Assembly: GCA_026770025.1 (NCBI GenBank)
Contig: JAMXDE010000004.1
Span: forward strand, 1,426,001 to 1,490,000
Source: Craspedostauros australis
Lineage: Eukaryota; Bacillariophyta; Bacillariophyceae; Mastogloiales; Achnanthaceae
Length of the DNA: 64,000 bases
Direction of reading: 5' to 3'
The notes under the pieces are model-generated. The model saw only the letters and a program-made list of their open reading frames with translations. It ran no database searches and had not been told where the DNA came from. How positions within the stretch are numbered: the first letter of the stretch is position 1; every line of letters begins with the position of its first letter. The translations under genes and the position numbers were made by a program. This document shows positions 53,301 through 61,200 of this stretch, piece after piece.

Positions 53301-53588
53301 TCCTCCTGGTGGTGTCTCACTTTTCCCACCCTGTTTGGCTGTGCGAATGCTCTTCGTCACACCAGTCTCCTCTTGCTTGATCGCCTTGAGAATCCTCTTC
53401 TCCTTACGATGTAGTCTTGCAGATCGTTCTTCTTCGGTCTCGTCGATCGCGCTTGTGTCTGCGCTTGATAGGACAGTAGCCGCGGCTGCTTCCTTCTCTT
53501 CTCGTGGTGGAGTCTCACTCGCACCTTCTTCTCTCTTGATAGTCGGATTGGACAGAGGGATATCTTTCAATTCCTCTTCCTCGCTCAT
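47346..53588 (-). CDS. Copia copy 2 gag-pol polyprotein
   Basis: 2080 residues in one frame. Order: gag (about 130-370); two CCHC knuckles (CHNCGVYGHRSADC near 384, CNYCGIFGHREAEC near 432); an acidic linker of about 400 residues with a helical island (LIFDAVMEAGMRVFPG...SIEEILANAIIVNRILEG); protease WLADSGASCHIV (near 855); pre-integrase HRMLGHAPLETM...CRDC; integrase core (FIDISYT, FRGDNSGEN, NGRVERKF, about 1060-1165); another acidic stretch; RT (RARLVACGYSQ, FLHGDLDEEIYM, YVDD near 1749); RNase H (FCDSEYAGD, SSSEAEYVAL, VDNIGA). All catalytic motifs are intact. Gag and pol are fused without frameshift, so the Gag:Pol ratio must be set after translation or by splicing, as in other copia elements. 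Confidence 0.97.
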   Translation of the reverse strand: MSEEEELKDIPLSNPTIKREEGASETPPREEKEAAAATVLSSADTSAIDETEEERSARLHRKEKRILKAIKQEETGVTKSIRTAKQGGKSETPPGGEFVTKTISAQQQAKIEESTTQKQTEIKGASAPTTKQRINMATSANVNKRRIKAPMFSGEQEDYSAWESQAKAYARAQKTRDVMLGKTKVPTVSEIAAAADEDKEAMEEIYELGCDCFSDLILMMDAEKGKGKQAIQYINQCISVDYPEGDAHGAWNVLAEKFRPSDAVTKIKLKRQFNNEKMKRDTDPDIYITQLESLRSRLHDVKYEITDEEMIMQILSTVSVEYKTHVVNFQHQLTFNPELVTINAIRGVLRTAYATHRGGKAYVDDFQDSNTKSNDTGFTSTGNFKGTCHNCGVYGHRSADCPERKKPNNKKNNNNNNKMNGKRNKGSGFKGKCNYCGIFGHREAECRKKKFNEKKNNEQANAATEGHDKSGHEMVLSAKDMPLCMLVSDDYIEDSFFDNFEYVGSDDEVQDDEIIPEWLSEEPIIHEVDPRREVSYECCFNAHDLIGSYGDEAEMDEANDSDIEEAMSDDDDDDADEDGADEDDEANRDELPPPQAGRYERTGTFINQGETRRVAAPPPPAAGNNRSGIFDEDDSDESEDGNHPDDSFNPNERVVYPSNIDFPDIENPNSVDYLLRHSTIPNATATALIIQKQLIFDAVMEAGMRVFPGTTRGALMPIWVNMMGSILSEHFDSIEEILANAIIVNRILEGNDSETIPDTDLHYILGGCMRVLLRERSRVYPYDPATGSHRNTTIPSDYAQLPDDMDDGDHHHPYNEDGVHEDNDDGSFDDEIAAAAVEQLHELSTKYKDKVNKDTWLADSGASCHIVNSDAALFNVRHIKSFVQVGDSTKLDSPKMGSIRLKVKQRDNTGHVIRLDDVKYTPKMAVNLFSTNKALYNGYQLGNNGILMDIINGSGTKIVFDRVFPTSNGFITGVQMHPIMPTDDDKACTAIVKNPSKEISAVNLHRMLGHAPLETMKRTAAQYGWKIIGEMPVCRDCAVANARVKNIPKATIPRATRRGERFFIDISYTKHISFGDKRYWTLIVDDCTDHCWSFFLKNKSDQPGYIKRFIQTIKSQTGDQQIIFRGDNSGENKSTEDILIDAGLNVKFEYTASNTPQQNGRVERKFAYLYTKIRSILNGAQLDEEYRHGLWAAAASTATAIANITVAKNQKESPHRQFFGNDPPYANALRTFGEVGVVKTTYGGITAKLKNRGEEMVFIGYAHQHASGVYNMYRPSTKSLICSRDIKWLNQSYGQFRGWAPAPNISNETGTTDADGFTTIGRKGATPRTATRQTSEAKRVSFADSNRYYILSDSDDEDNEDDGVVTQLIQNDEEDRSESNHEDDEILPSGDEADDETGVTPPNTPARSTHDTPSRSPPSKPNKRDIARKERIRRHEARGRKGEANPKPTTGKSIPRALRELEDFNERGRKEEGYESDPSSSEASDELSDEMIDDSNNETTDDEEIENEDEEIEITHYSTTGLYGMNAIITEKPAIDIGLSMQDENKEPEKHIEPTTFDGAFNHPDPIHRKGYRAAIKKEFDSMDTRKVYSKIKRDAIPRGRRCCKCKWVFKLKRDGTHRARLVACGYSQVAGVDFQEHYSPVIHDVTYRVMMVIMLIKKMDCALVDVVTAFLHGDLDEEIYMNCPNGMDHQPDEALTLHKPIYGLVQSARQWFKMLVSTLKNINFEQSAADPCLFYRKTNEGSMIVAIYVDDCFCCGDSKALETFLKDIQGSKFKVTIERGLGDYLSCNIELNHDKTRATLRQPHLIRHLIEEFGAKVEKMQRYGTPGTPGQIIVRPSEDNGLQKVGPEEHAEYRRGVGMLLFLIKHSRPDIANPVRELSKVLIGPTKAAMKEMYRIIKYVIDTKDYGLKIHPARPDDDGWDMELFCDSEYAGDKNTRISVGGFILYLCKVPILWRSKAQKAVTLSSSEAEYVALSEAAKEIFFVMQLLESVGVPVKTPIKVRVDNIGAIFIAKNPSTSQRSRHIDVRHHYVRNMVINKTIEIIFVKSEQNTSDGFTKNIKADLQREHEKSYLDISRTFE

Positions 53589-53670
53589 TCAGCCTGCTGC
53601 TCTTGAATGATGTTCGTCTTCCTCGCACGATACGATTCGCGGGCTCGCCCTGATCTATCGTTTATAAACG

Positions 53671-54463
53671 TGTTGGCAAGTTCCGCGCACGGTAACCTAC
53701 GATCGTGGAAGATGGTGTTGGTTGATAGTCGTCTGTTTGCTATTTCATTACTTGGCTACTCCAATGCTCTCGGTGTACGCCCGTTCTCTTGCCCGATGCT
53801 CTCGGCGCTTCAATCTGTTTCGTAGATTCGGTCTCCGACTATGAGTCGGTACGCGAGATCCTCTCTCGCTCCTCTCTGTATTCTCTCTCTCTCTCTCTCA
53901 CCATCATGTGCTCGTGCTACACGATGCTTCGTGTTCGATGCGTACTCCGCATTCGACACTCTGTTCATTCAGTACTGGCTTCTACTCCATGAGTACTTAC
54001 CATTTGAAGTTCACCTTCAGTATCCATGATCTTCATGGGTCATCGTATCTTCGCCTCCTGCTCTGACTTGGAGACATCTGTCGACGTGGTGACATGTTGA
54101 CATCCTGTCGACGTCAGTAGGCGTCCTTCTGCTCTCCAGATGTCACGTTCCATTGGTGATGCAGTAGTCTGTCAGATGATATCGTCATCTGAGGTTTAGT
54201 TGGGAAGTACCTCGAGATTCTCTTGGTACCATTGATGCATGGACGGACGATCTTCTGATTCTTCCAGAAATCGTTATTTGCAAATTTCCTCCAGAAATCT
54301 TGCCCCCTTTCGTGTGTTCCATTTCCTCTGTAATTCTGACGAATCACAGCATACTATCGACACGAGTATAGTTATACCGTCCACGTACGTATGAGAGAAT
54401 AGCGGGTGAACGATGCACATATACACGTACATCTTGACATATACTCACATGTACATCTCGACA
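53671..54463 (-). repeat. 5' LTR of copia copy 2
   Basis: 793 bp, three substitutions from the partner LTR. After its minus-strand ACA end the leader starts CGTTTATAAACGATAG. There is no TGG directly at the boundary, so a standard tRNA 3'-end primer site is not evident. Confidence 0.95.
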
Positions 54464-54469
54464 CGCCCA

Positions 54470-54712
54470 TCGACAAGGTGCTGGTGAACTGGATGAGCAA
54501 CACTAGCTGCAACGCCCGTACCCGACCACACGAAGGCACTCCCAACAACCAGCCGCTGCGGGAACCGCATTCTCAGCGATGATAGCCCACGACACACAGA
54601 AGCAACACATATGCATCCGTTCCCGCTGCGTGCTGACACGTAGAATAAACGAGGCGGAATCAAAGCGCCCCCGGCGCATGACCTAACAGTTAGAATCCGT
54701 GTGATATATATA
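54470..54712 (+). other. LINE 3' part downstream of the copia insertion
   Basis: The first 113 bp continue ORF2 in frame to TGA 54580-54582. The rest is the LINE 3' UTR, ending in ATATAT just before the target duplication. No poly(A) is present. Confidence 0.8.
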
Positions 54713-54725
54713 ACACACGATGCCA
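54713..54725 (+). repeat. LINE target-site duplication, right copy
   Basis: AACACACGATGCC, following the ATATAT end of the LINE. It is the partner of 38336-38348 and defines both LINE termini. Confidence 0.9.
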
Positions 54726-54832
54726 ATGTCATAATGCACAACGCACAACGCACAATGCTCGATCCGTATGATCCATGCACGCATCTATGAAGTGAACATA
54801 AAATCATCTTGCTGACGGAGACGCCAACTTAC

Positions 54833-57320
54833 CAAATCGAGTTCCTCCAATGCATTGATGTTCCCGTCAAAGGTTGGTACCACACCGCTCAACACATTGT
54901 TGAACAAGCTGAGGCTGCGAAGATTCGGCAAGTTGCCCAGTGCAGCTGGAATCGTCCCATCAATGAGGTTGCCTTGCATCGTGACAAATTCAAGATCGAC
55001 CATCTCATCAATGTTGTCAGGAATGGGACCAGATATGTCATTATCACCCATTTCCAATCTACGCAGCCCAACAAGGCGCACGATCTCGGATGGTAGTGGT
55101 CCTATCATGTTGTTCTCCCTCAGTCTAAGCTCAGTGATGATCCCATCATTCCCGCAACCAACTCCGAAGACATCCACACCGGAAGGATGGTTGTCCCTGT
55201 TCCAGCTGCAAACCCCACCAGCACTCAAGAATCCAACTTGGAATGACCACGAATCGCCATCCAAGGAATAATAGAGCACGGCGAGGATGTACCTTGCGGC
55301 CAATGCAACGTCATCCAATTCTTCCGTTTGCCCGGGATCCTCTGAGATCATTCAATTCAATGCCCTTGATTGTGGTGTGGACGGCTGTTGTGCCGCCGCG
55401 CCGGAAACATCGGTTGCGATGCGCTGGAGCCGAACGATGAAGCTTTCATCAACCGGCTGCGCGGTCGGAATGGTGGATGGTCTTGCCGTTGGATCTGATG
55501 TCGATTGTACGACCGGTTGTGCTGACGGTAATTGACTCGGCCTGAGCAGAGATGATGGGCGAAGCGGCGGGTCGAAGCTGGGAGCAAAGGATGGCATGAT
55601 ACTTGGTTGTGGTGTGCCAGACAGTACAACATTGTCGGATGGAGGTGCTGAAGGTGAAGCTGAAGGCGATGCCGTATCACTGCTGCCATCGGTACTCTTG
55701 CTCCCGCCGCCCGTGGTCTGAGTGATGACCACAATTCCGACAGTGATCAAGGCAACGGCAATGGCAACAATCACCCCAATCTTCCGTCCCCGTGACGCGG
55801 AGGAATTGCCGGTCGATCTTGATTCTACCTGTCCCGACTCGTCTGCGAAGCCTTCGGTTGGAGCACCGGCGGTTGTTTCGGCGACCGCGGCTGTGCTTTG
55901 CCCTGCACTGACGGAATCGGGCCTACCTGCTGCACCGCCATGGACAACCTCACCAACGATAGCGGCCGCTGTGATTTCATGTTGGATTTGGTTCCGAATC
56001 TCATCTGCCATGATTTGGCGCTGCTGCTCCCAATGAGCTTGCATCCGACTATCGAATTCATTCCTTGGAATGGCGTCAGCGTCATCAACTGGGTCGGCGG
56101 TCACCAGAACAGCGTGAAAAATAGGATCGCCCGCGGAAGTGGAGTCCGGTTGGCTTTGGGCAGCTGTGGCGTCGTTGGGCACAGTTGTGGCACTGTTGCG
56201 ATTGGACGCAACTGAGGTTGTGGGATCGACGTTTTGCGATGCACTCTCGGTGCGATCTATCGCAGAGAACCTCGCCATTCCGTTGGAGGTGTTGATGTTG
56301 CCGTTGCCGGAGCGAGAGGCATTGCTGTCGGGGTGCAACTCATTCTTCTCTTCGGATTGATGTACGGCGCCAAGAGTCGCCGCAGGGGTGTTGGCCATCT
56401 TCTTGTCCGACCCAACATTGGGGGCCTGAACCGAGATGGGTGCTGCTGCCCTCAACGTACTGAGGATATTGGTCTCGGCGACCCGATTCGTCGGGCATCT
56501 TGCGTTCCGCGTCGTTTTCGTCCTCTTTCGCATTGACGCTGTCGGTTTCGTGATTTGGAGCTGTCAGGGTGCTGATCCAGTTGTCTCCTGTCTCTGCAGA
56601 GTCTTCAGCTCTCGAATCGTTTGTCGAATGTGATGGATCTTGAAGATCGCCGTCCACGCGCTTCGTGTCGGCTGTTCCCGCTTCAAGGACGCCGCCACTG
56701 CCGGTATGTGCCAACATAGTCCCCGTTTCCTTCATTTCGCGAGGCATGGCGTCACTTTCCAGTTTGGCTTTATTTTCATCGTGCCGATGGTGCGCGTTAG
56801 GTGCTGTAGAGGACGAGGGGACTGCTGTGTTTGCGTTTGCGTCAGCCTTCATCTTTCTGCCGTACGGTGTTGATGCTGACAGAGCATCGTTGTCCACAGC
56901 AGGAGAGGGGACCCTCACGGCCCCGCTCTGAACTACGCGACGGTTGCGACGGATCTTCTGCTTGGCATCTGTTGCCGATTGCCGATCCGAGGTGTCGGAA
57001 GAGGTTAGTTCTTGTGGCTGGGATGAATCAGTAGCAAGATGAGGAGCAGGAGCAGGAGCAGAAGTATCAGGCGCGTCTTCTGGTGGTGCGCCGTTGGTCG
57101 TAACCGTTGGCGAATCACGCTCTTGAGAGGTGACCGATTCTACATCGATCGCTATTTCGTTCATCATGGGCTCTGTAAGCATCGCGGGTGGTGCGTCTGG
57201 CACTGCGTCCACATTGGCGTGTGCTGTGTCCGCATCATGATTGTCGGTGGTGCAGCCAGTGTCGTTGCCTGGATCGAGGCCAGCATTGTTGCCGTTGCCG
57301 TTGGCGGTGATTGGGTCCAT
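54833..57320 (-). pseudogene. LRR gene exon 1: cytosolic tail, TM helix, stalk and first LRRs
   Basis: The start is the ATG at 57320 (MDPITANGNG); the frame upstream has no ATG. The N-terminal frame is Asp/Thr/Ala-rich and continues to about 56,440. A frame change there is needed to enter the frame with the coiled HWEQQRQIMADEIRNQIQHE segment, the TM helix and the stalk. At 55352-55354 the frame ...SRALN meets TGA and resumes in the same frame with MISEDPG. Family members as I recall them have Trp at this place, so TGG to TGA is the likely change. LRRs follow (GPLPSEIVRLVGLRRLEMGDN) and the exon ends ...LEELDL at donor GTAAGT. Confidence 0.8.
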
Positions 57321-58258
57321 TTCTGCTGTGCTTCTTCGCTTCCGTTGTGGTATCTTATGATCCAGTCCAAGATCCCCTCGACTTCCGACGACAAGGGCGT
57401 GTGGATGCCTTCGAGAGTGCGCATGTATTTTGTCTGCCACGATCCATGAGTCTGCGCAACCATGCTGTCGTTACTGTATACGGTGTCGTGATGTTTTGCA
57501 CAAGAGAAGATCATTTTGTGATCTCCAACTGGTCGCCCTCTTCTCCTTTGTTTCATTTCTTGACGGAATGGAGTACGGACGTAATATATGACATACAGTT
57601 TCCAGCTTCTTCGACTTCTTAGCAATACCAACACCACTTTCAGAGTACTACCAATTAAGGTTATTCAATCGAAGAAGGTTCGTTCAACATATTGTACTTA
57701 TAGTCTGTGCAACGTGGCAGAAACGCCCAATAACAACACGTCATTCAGAATAATACGACAGGAAAGTGTCACGTCCACAGGTGAAATTAACATGTTTGCG
57801 ATATCATGACACTTTTCGGCGTTAGAATTTGTCTTGTTGACATTTTTGATTGGTTCTCAAGCGACTGAGTCATGGGCTTTTTGTGTTCGTTGGACAAAGT
57901 CCTCTTTATGTACAAGGAAAGGTCATGAGCGGATGACTTTTGCAGCCTTCCATTTCTCATCCGCGAACCTAGCCGCTTCTACTTCGCCCACCATCGCAAC
58001 CGTGTTGCCAAAGGCGACGACCAGAAACGATTTTGCCGACCAAACGAACCGAAAGTCTGTGTCAATGCTCGTCCCAAGACCACTGACAATCCCGCCAATC
58101 CCGACCACGAGCCGCAAACGCTGATACTCTGGGGGAGAACAACTTCACGCAAGCGATGATACCGACCCACGCAACGACCACAAAATTAGCATCTGCCATC
58201 CACAAGCATCCACAGCCACTACATTCATCCTTTCCGCAATCACAAACGACCTCCGGAG
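57321..58258. promoter_or_regulatory. Divergent intergenic region between LRR gene and ATPase gene
   Basis: 938 bp that should hold both promoters. A bZIP/AP-1-like TGAGTCA occurs at about 57866-57872. No TATA box can be assigned. Short frames here are not gene-like. Confidence 0.4.
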
Positions 58259-61200
58259 ATGATCACCGCAACTCCATCCCGCGACCACGATGGCAGCAAA
58301 CTCGATGACGGGACCTCGACATCTCGCACCGTTGACGGCGACAGTTCCAGTGATCACTCTGGATCTGCGAACGACAACGAGCAGTTGAAAACGATTGGAT
58401 ACAAGGCGCGATCTTCGTCCGTCGTGGATACGCTTGGCTTCTCCAGATCGTCGGTTTTGCCATCCACACACTTCAGCATTGGGAGCAGCGCTGATAGTCG
58501 CCACTTTGGTAACGAACAACCCCACACATTCACCACCAGGAAGCTTTCTTCAAGCCGAGATGGAGGGCCGAACGAAATCGCGGAACGGCAACTAGTGCTT
58601 GCGACAGAGACCAACCGCATGCGCACAGCCAGAAAGCTAGCGGAACTCTCCCAAAGCTCTCTCGACTTCTCGCGCATCAGTCTCATCGGACGAGAAAAGG
58701 AGAAGCGCGTCCTTGACCGTCTATTCCGGCAGATCCTCAAGAAGCCAACGTCCGCAGTCTCACTGCCATCTCCATCTTCATCAGACGAAGAGAGGTCAAC
58801 GGGTCCGAATGAAGATGGCAGCAATACAAGCAAGCGGGGTAATGCAAATGCCATCGAGCAACATTCAAACTTGGAAACGGGAACGGTCCGATCTCTCGTG
58901 TCCATCTCCGGATACTCGGGCACTGGAAAGTCGGCCCTGGCCAACACACTGCGACCAAAGTGCAAGGCCAACGACGTCTTCTTCGTGTCCGGAAAGTTCG
59001 ATCTCAAGCAGATGGATGAACCGTACTCTGGCTTCCGAACCGCGATGGCCGATCTGTGCTCACAGATCTGCGCTCTTCCAAGAAGCCGTGTTGACACCAA
59101 GCACCGTGGAGAAGAGGACGCCCGAACCTTCGATGTGATCAGGCAGCGCATCACGGATGATCTCAACATCGATGAGCTGCAATCGCTCAACAAGCTCATT
59201 CCCAACCTGGTCGATGTCGTCGGAAACGAGGCGCTATCATACACAAACACACAAGACAACCACGGCGACGGTGACGGTGACGAAAGCACAGTCCTTTCTG
59301 CCGGCCAACCTGCGCAGACAACAGAAGGCTTCAAGGAGCAGTCCATTCGACTCAAGTTCGCCTTCCGACGATTCATCAAGATCATCTGCAGCTGCTGTCC
59401 CCTCGTGTGGGTATCCGACGATGTCCAATGGGCAGACAAGGAATCGCTCAACATGATCGAGTCGTGGATGCTGGACACCACCATCTCCTCTCTCATGGTC
59501 GTCATCTGCTTCCGATCCAACCTCGTCAACATGGACGGAATCGACAATGGGAATGCCAGCAATGCTGAAGGCAATGTCAGGAATACTATTGGCATCAGCA
59601 ACAAGCACACTTCGGACTTGGACTCTGTGGCCACATCGAACACAGCCGATCTGGTTGGCCAGATGCTGTCATCCATCCAGAAGAAGAAGCGGGAGCGCTT
59701 CATTCGATACGTCAGTCTCGAGGTCAACAACCTCTCATTGGACAACGTTCACACCATGCTCAAACAGCTACTGGGTATCTACAGCAACGACGGTGATGAC
59801 CGCAATAGCAACAGCTACGGACTGGCAGAGATCATGTTCAAGAAGACGGATGGAAACGTCTTCTTCGTCCAGCAGTTCATCCGGATGCTCGTCAAGGACA
59901 CCCTGCTGTCATACGACATCGCATCGATGAAGTGGGTGTGGGACAACGATCAGATCAAGCGAGAGACTCCGGCAACCATCAACGTGGTGGAGCTGATGGA
60001 GCTGAAGCTGCAGCAGATCGATACGGCGCAGTACCTGCTGCCGCTGGCCGCGTGTTTAGGATCTACGTTTTCGTGGCTGTTGCTGCGAACGGCGCTGGCG
60101 GGCTTCGCGGAGGACGATGGAACGGGCGAGGATGGGCATCGTGCATTGTACGAGTCGTTGTTCGGTGGACCGCCACCGGCAAGCGAAGATGAATGGTTGG
60201 ATATTCTGAAGGTGTACGAAGAGGAGGGACTCATTGAGGCTCATACCGGTAGCAGTACAGCCATGGCAGCCTCATCACCTGCTGTGTCCGAATACTCCTT
60301 CATCCACGACAAGGTGCAGGAAGCAGCACTTGGAATGATCCCATCGAAGACGCACCTTCTGGAGCTGCAGCATCGCATCGGGATCATCTTGATGGATCGG
60401 TTGTGTCCTGATGACTTTGAGTCGTCGTTGTTCGTGGTGGCGAATCTTCTCAATAGTCGCTTGGACATGGTCCCGCAGTACCCAACGCCAAAACTAACAT
60501 CAATGGAAGACATCGACATCACACCAACACGGCGCTTCCGAGTTGCAAAGCTCAACTTCGATGCTGGAATCAAGGCCGCATCTCATGCAGCCTTCCGGAC
60601 AGCATATACCTATCTGCGCAACGCCATTCGCATGGTACCACCCGACCACTGGCAATCGCATTATGACATGAGCGTGGAGCTTTTCACATCCGCCGCAGAA
60701 TGCGCTTATGTGAGCAACAGGTTTGAGATGATGCAGAAGTATGGCAATGCGGTGGTCGAGCGCGATGACTGTCCCTTGATCGACAAGATGAGGGCATATC
60801 ACGTGCTAATGGATGGGGAACTGGCTATGGTCCAGCATAATAAAGCGAGCGATGTGATGAAGCTGGGGGCCGAAGTTATGGCCAAGCTTGGGTATCGGTA
60901 CCCCAAGAACAGCACTGTGAGGATGCTGACGGTCATCAAACGGATGATAAAGCTGAAGGCGTCCGCAAAGAAGTGGACGATACAGTATCTGGAGTCGATG
61001 CAGCCATCCGACGATCCGATGGATGAGCTGACCATGAAAACCATGGACAAGTACATGCTGGCTGCGTTCGTTGCTGATCCAGGCATGCAACCCTTGGTCT
61101 CACTTGATGCGATCAACAATGCTTTGTCCAAAGGAAGAATGAATTTCACCTCGCCTTCCATTGCAAGTCTTGCGATGATGGTCGGTCCTGTCTTGGGCGA

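Larger units (their letters stand above)
46533..54463 (-). mobile_element. Intact Ty1/copia (CoDi-like) retrotransposon, copy 2
   Basis: 7,931 bp. LTRs of 793 bp each, one complete gag-pol frame, and a purine tract (minus strand ACAGGAAGGG) immediately before the 3' LTR. Target copies of CGCCCA lie at both ends. The LTRs differ at only three positions (for example near 46600 and 46910), so insertion is recent and the copy may be able to move. It sits in LINE ORF2 in the opposite orientation and in the same sense as the host LRR gene. Confidence 0.97.
38349..54712 (+). mobile_element. Full-length non-LTR retrotransposon (LINE) with nested copia
   Basis: It is flanked by an exact 13-bp target-site duplication AACACACGATGCC at 38336-38348 and 54713-54725. 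Without the nested copia and its extra target copy it is about 8.43 kb. It has an 87-bp 5' leader, ORF1 (38436), ORF2 (41045) overlapping by ATGA, and a short 3' region ending in GTGATATATAT rather than poly(A). An apurinic-type endonuclease, RT and RNase H in one ORF2 are typical of the more complex LINE clades. I do not assign a clade name. Confidence 0.92.
38203..54832 (-). other. LRR gene intron 1 enlarged by nested transposons
   Basis: Donor GTAAGT at 54832-54827, acceptor CTCTCCAG ending at 38203, phase 0 on both sides. Total length is 16,630 bp. Removing the LINE (38349-54712) and one 13-bp target copy leaves about 253 bp, similar to the other introns here. The LINE is antisense to the gene and the nested copia is in the same sense, so the copia LTRs could interfere with transcription or polyadenylation of the host gene. 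Confidence 0.8.
36223..57320 (-). pseudogene. Transposon-split LRR receptor-like gene (probably decaying)
   Basis: Minus strand, with exon 1 at 57320-54833, exon 2 at 38202-38118, exon 3 at 37748-37384 and exon 4 at 36671-36223. It has the diatom LRR architecture. A long acidic/polar cytosolic N-terminus leads to a transmembrane helix (GVIVAIAVALITVGIVVIT), a Pro/Ser-rich stalk (PSIMPSFAPSFDPP), LRRs (xxIPxExGxLxxLxxLxLxxNxLxGxIP) and a Cys-rich end (ACTCCDDCF). Joining exons 1, 2 and 3 with GT-AG sites restores perfect LRR register. Defects are a frameshift between 56340 and 56533, an in-frame TGA at 55352-55354, and a phase conflict before exon 4. The 16.6-kb intron holds a LINE with a nested copia. 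It could still be expressed if the defects are assembly errors. Confidence 0.8.

Noticed and set aside
49000..53500. Several long plus-strand ORFs opposite the copia gag-pol
   Set aside because: They are frame shadows of the 2080-codon polyprotein and carry no domains.
55352..55354. TGA as selenocysteine codon
   Set aside because: The family position is expected to be Trp, no SECIS-like element was recognised, and the gene has other defects.
57321..57440. N-terminal extension of the LRR protein
   Set aside because: The frame is open to 57440 but contains no ATG; the first in-frame ATG is at 57320.
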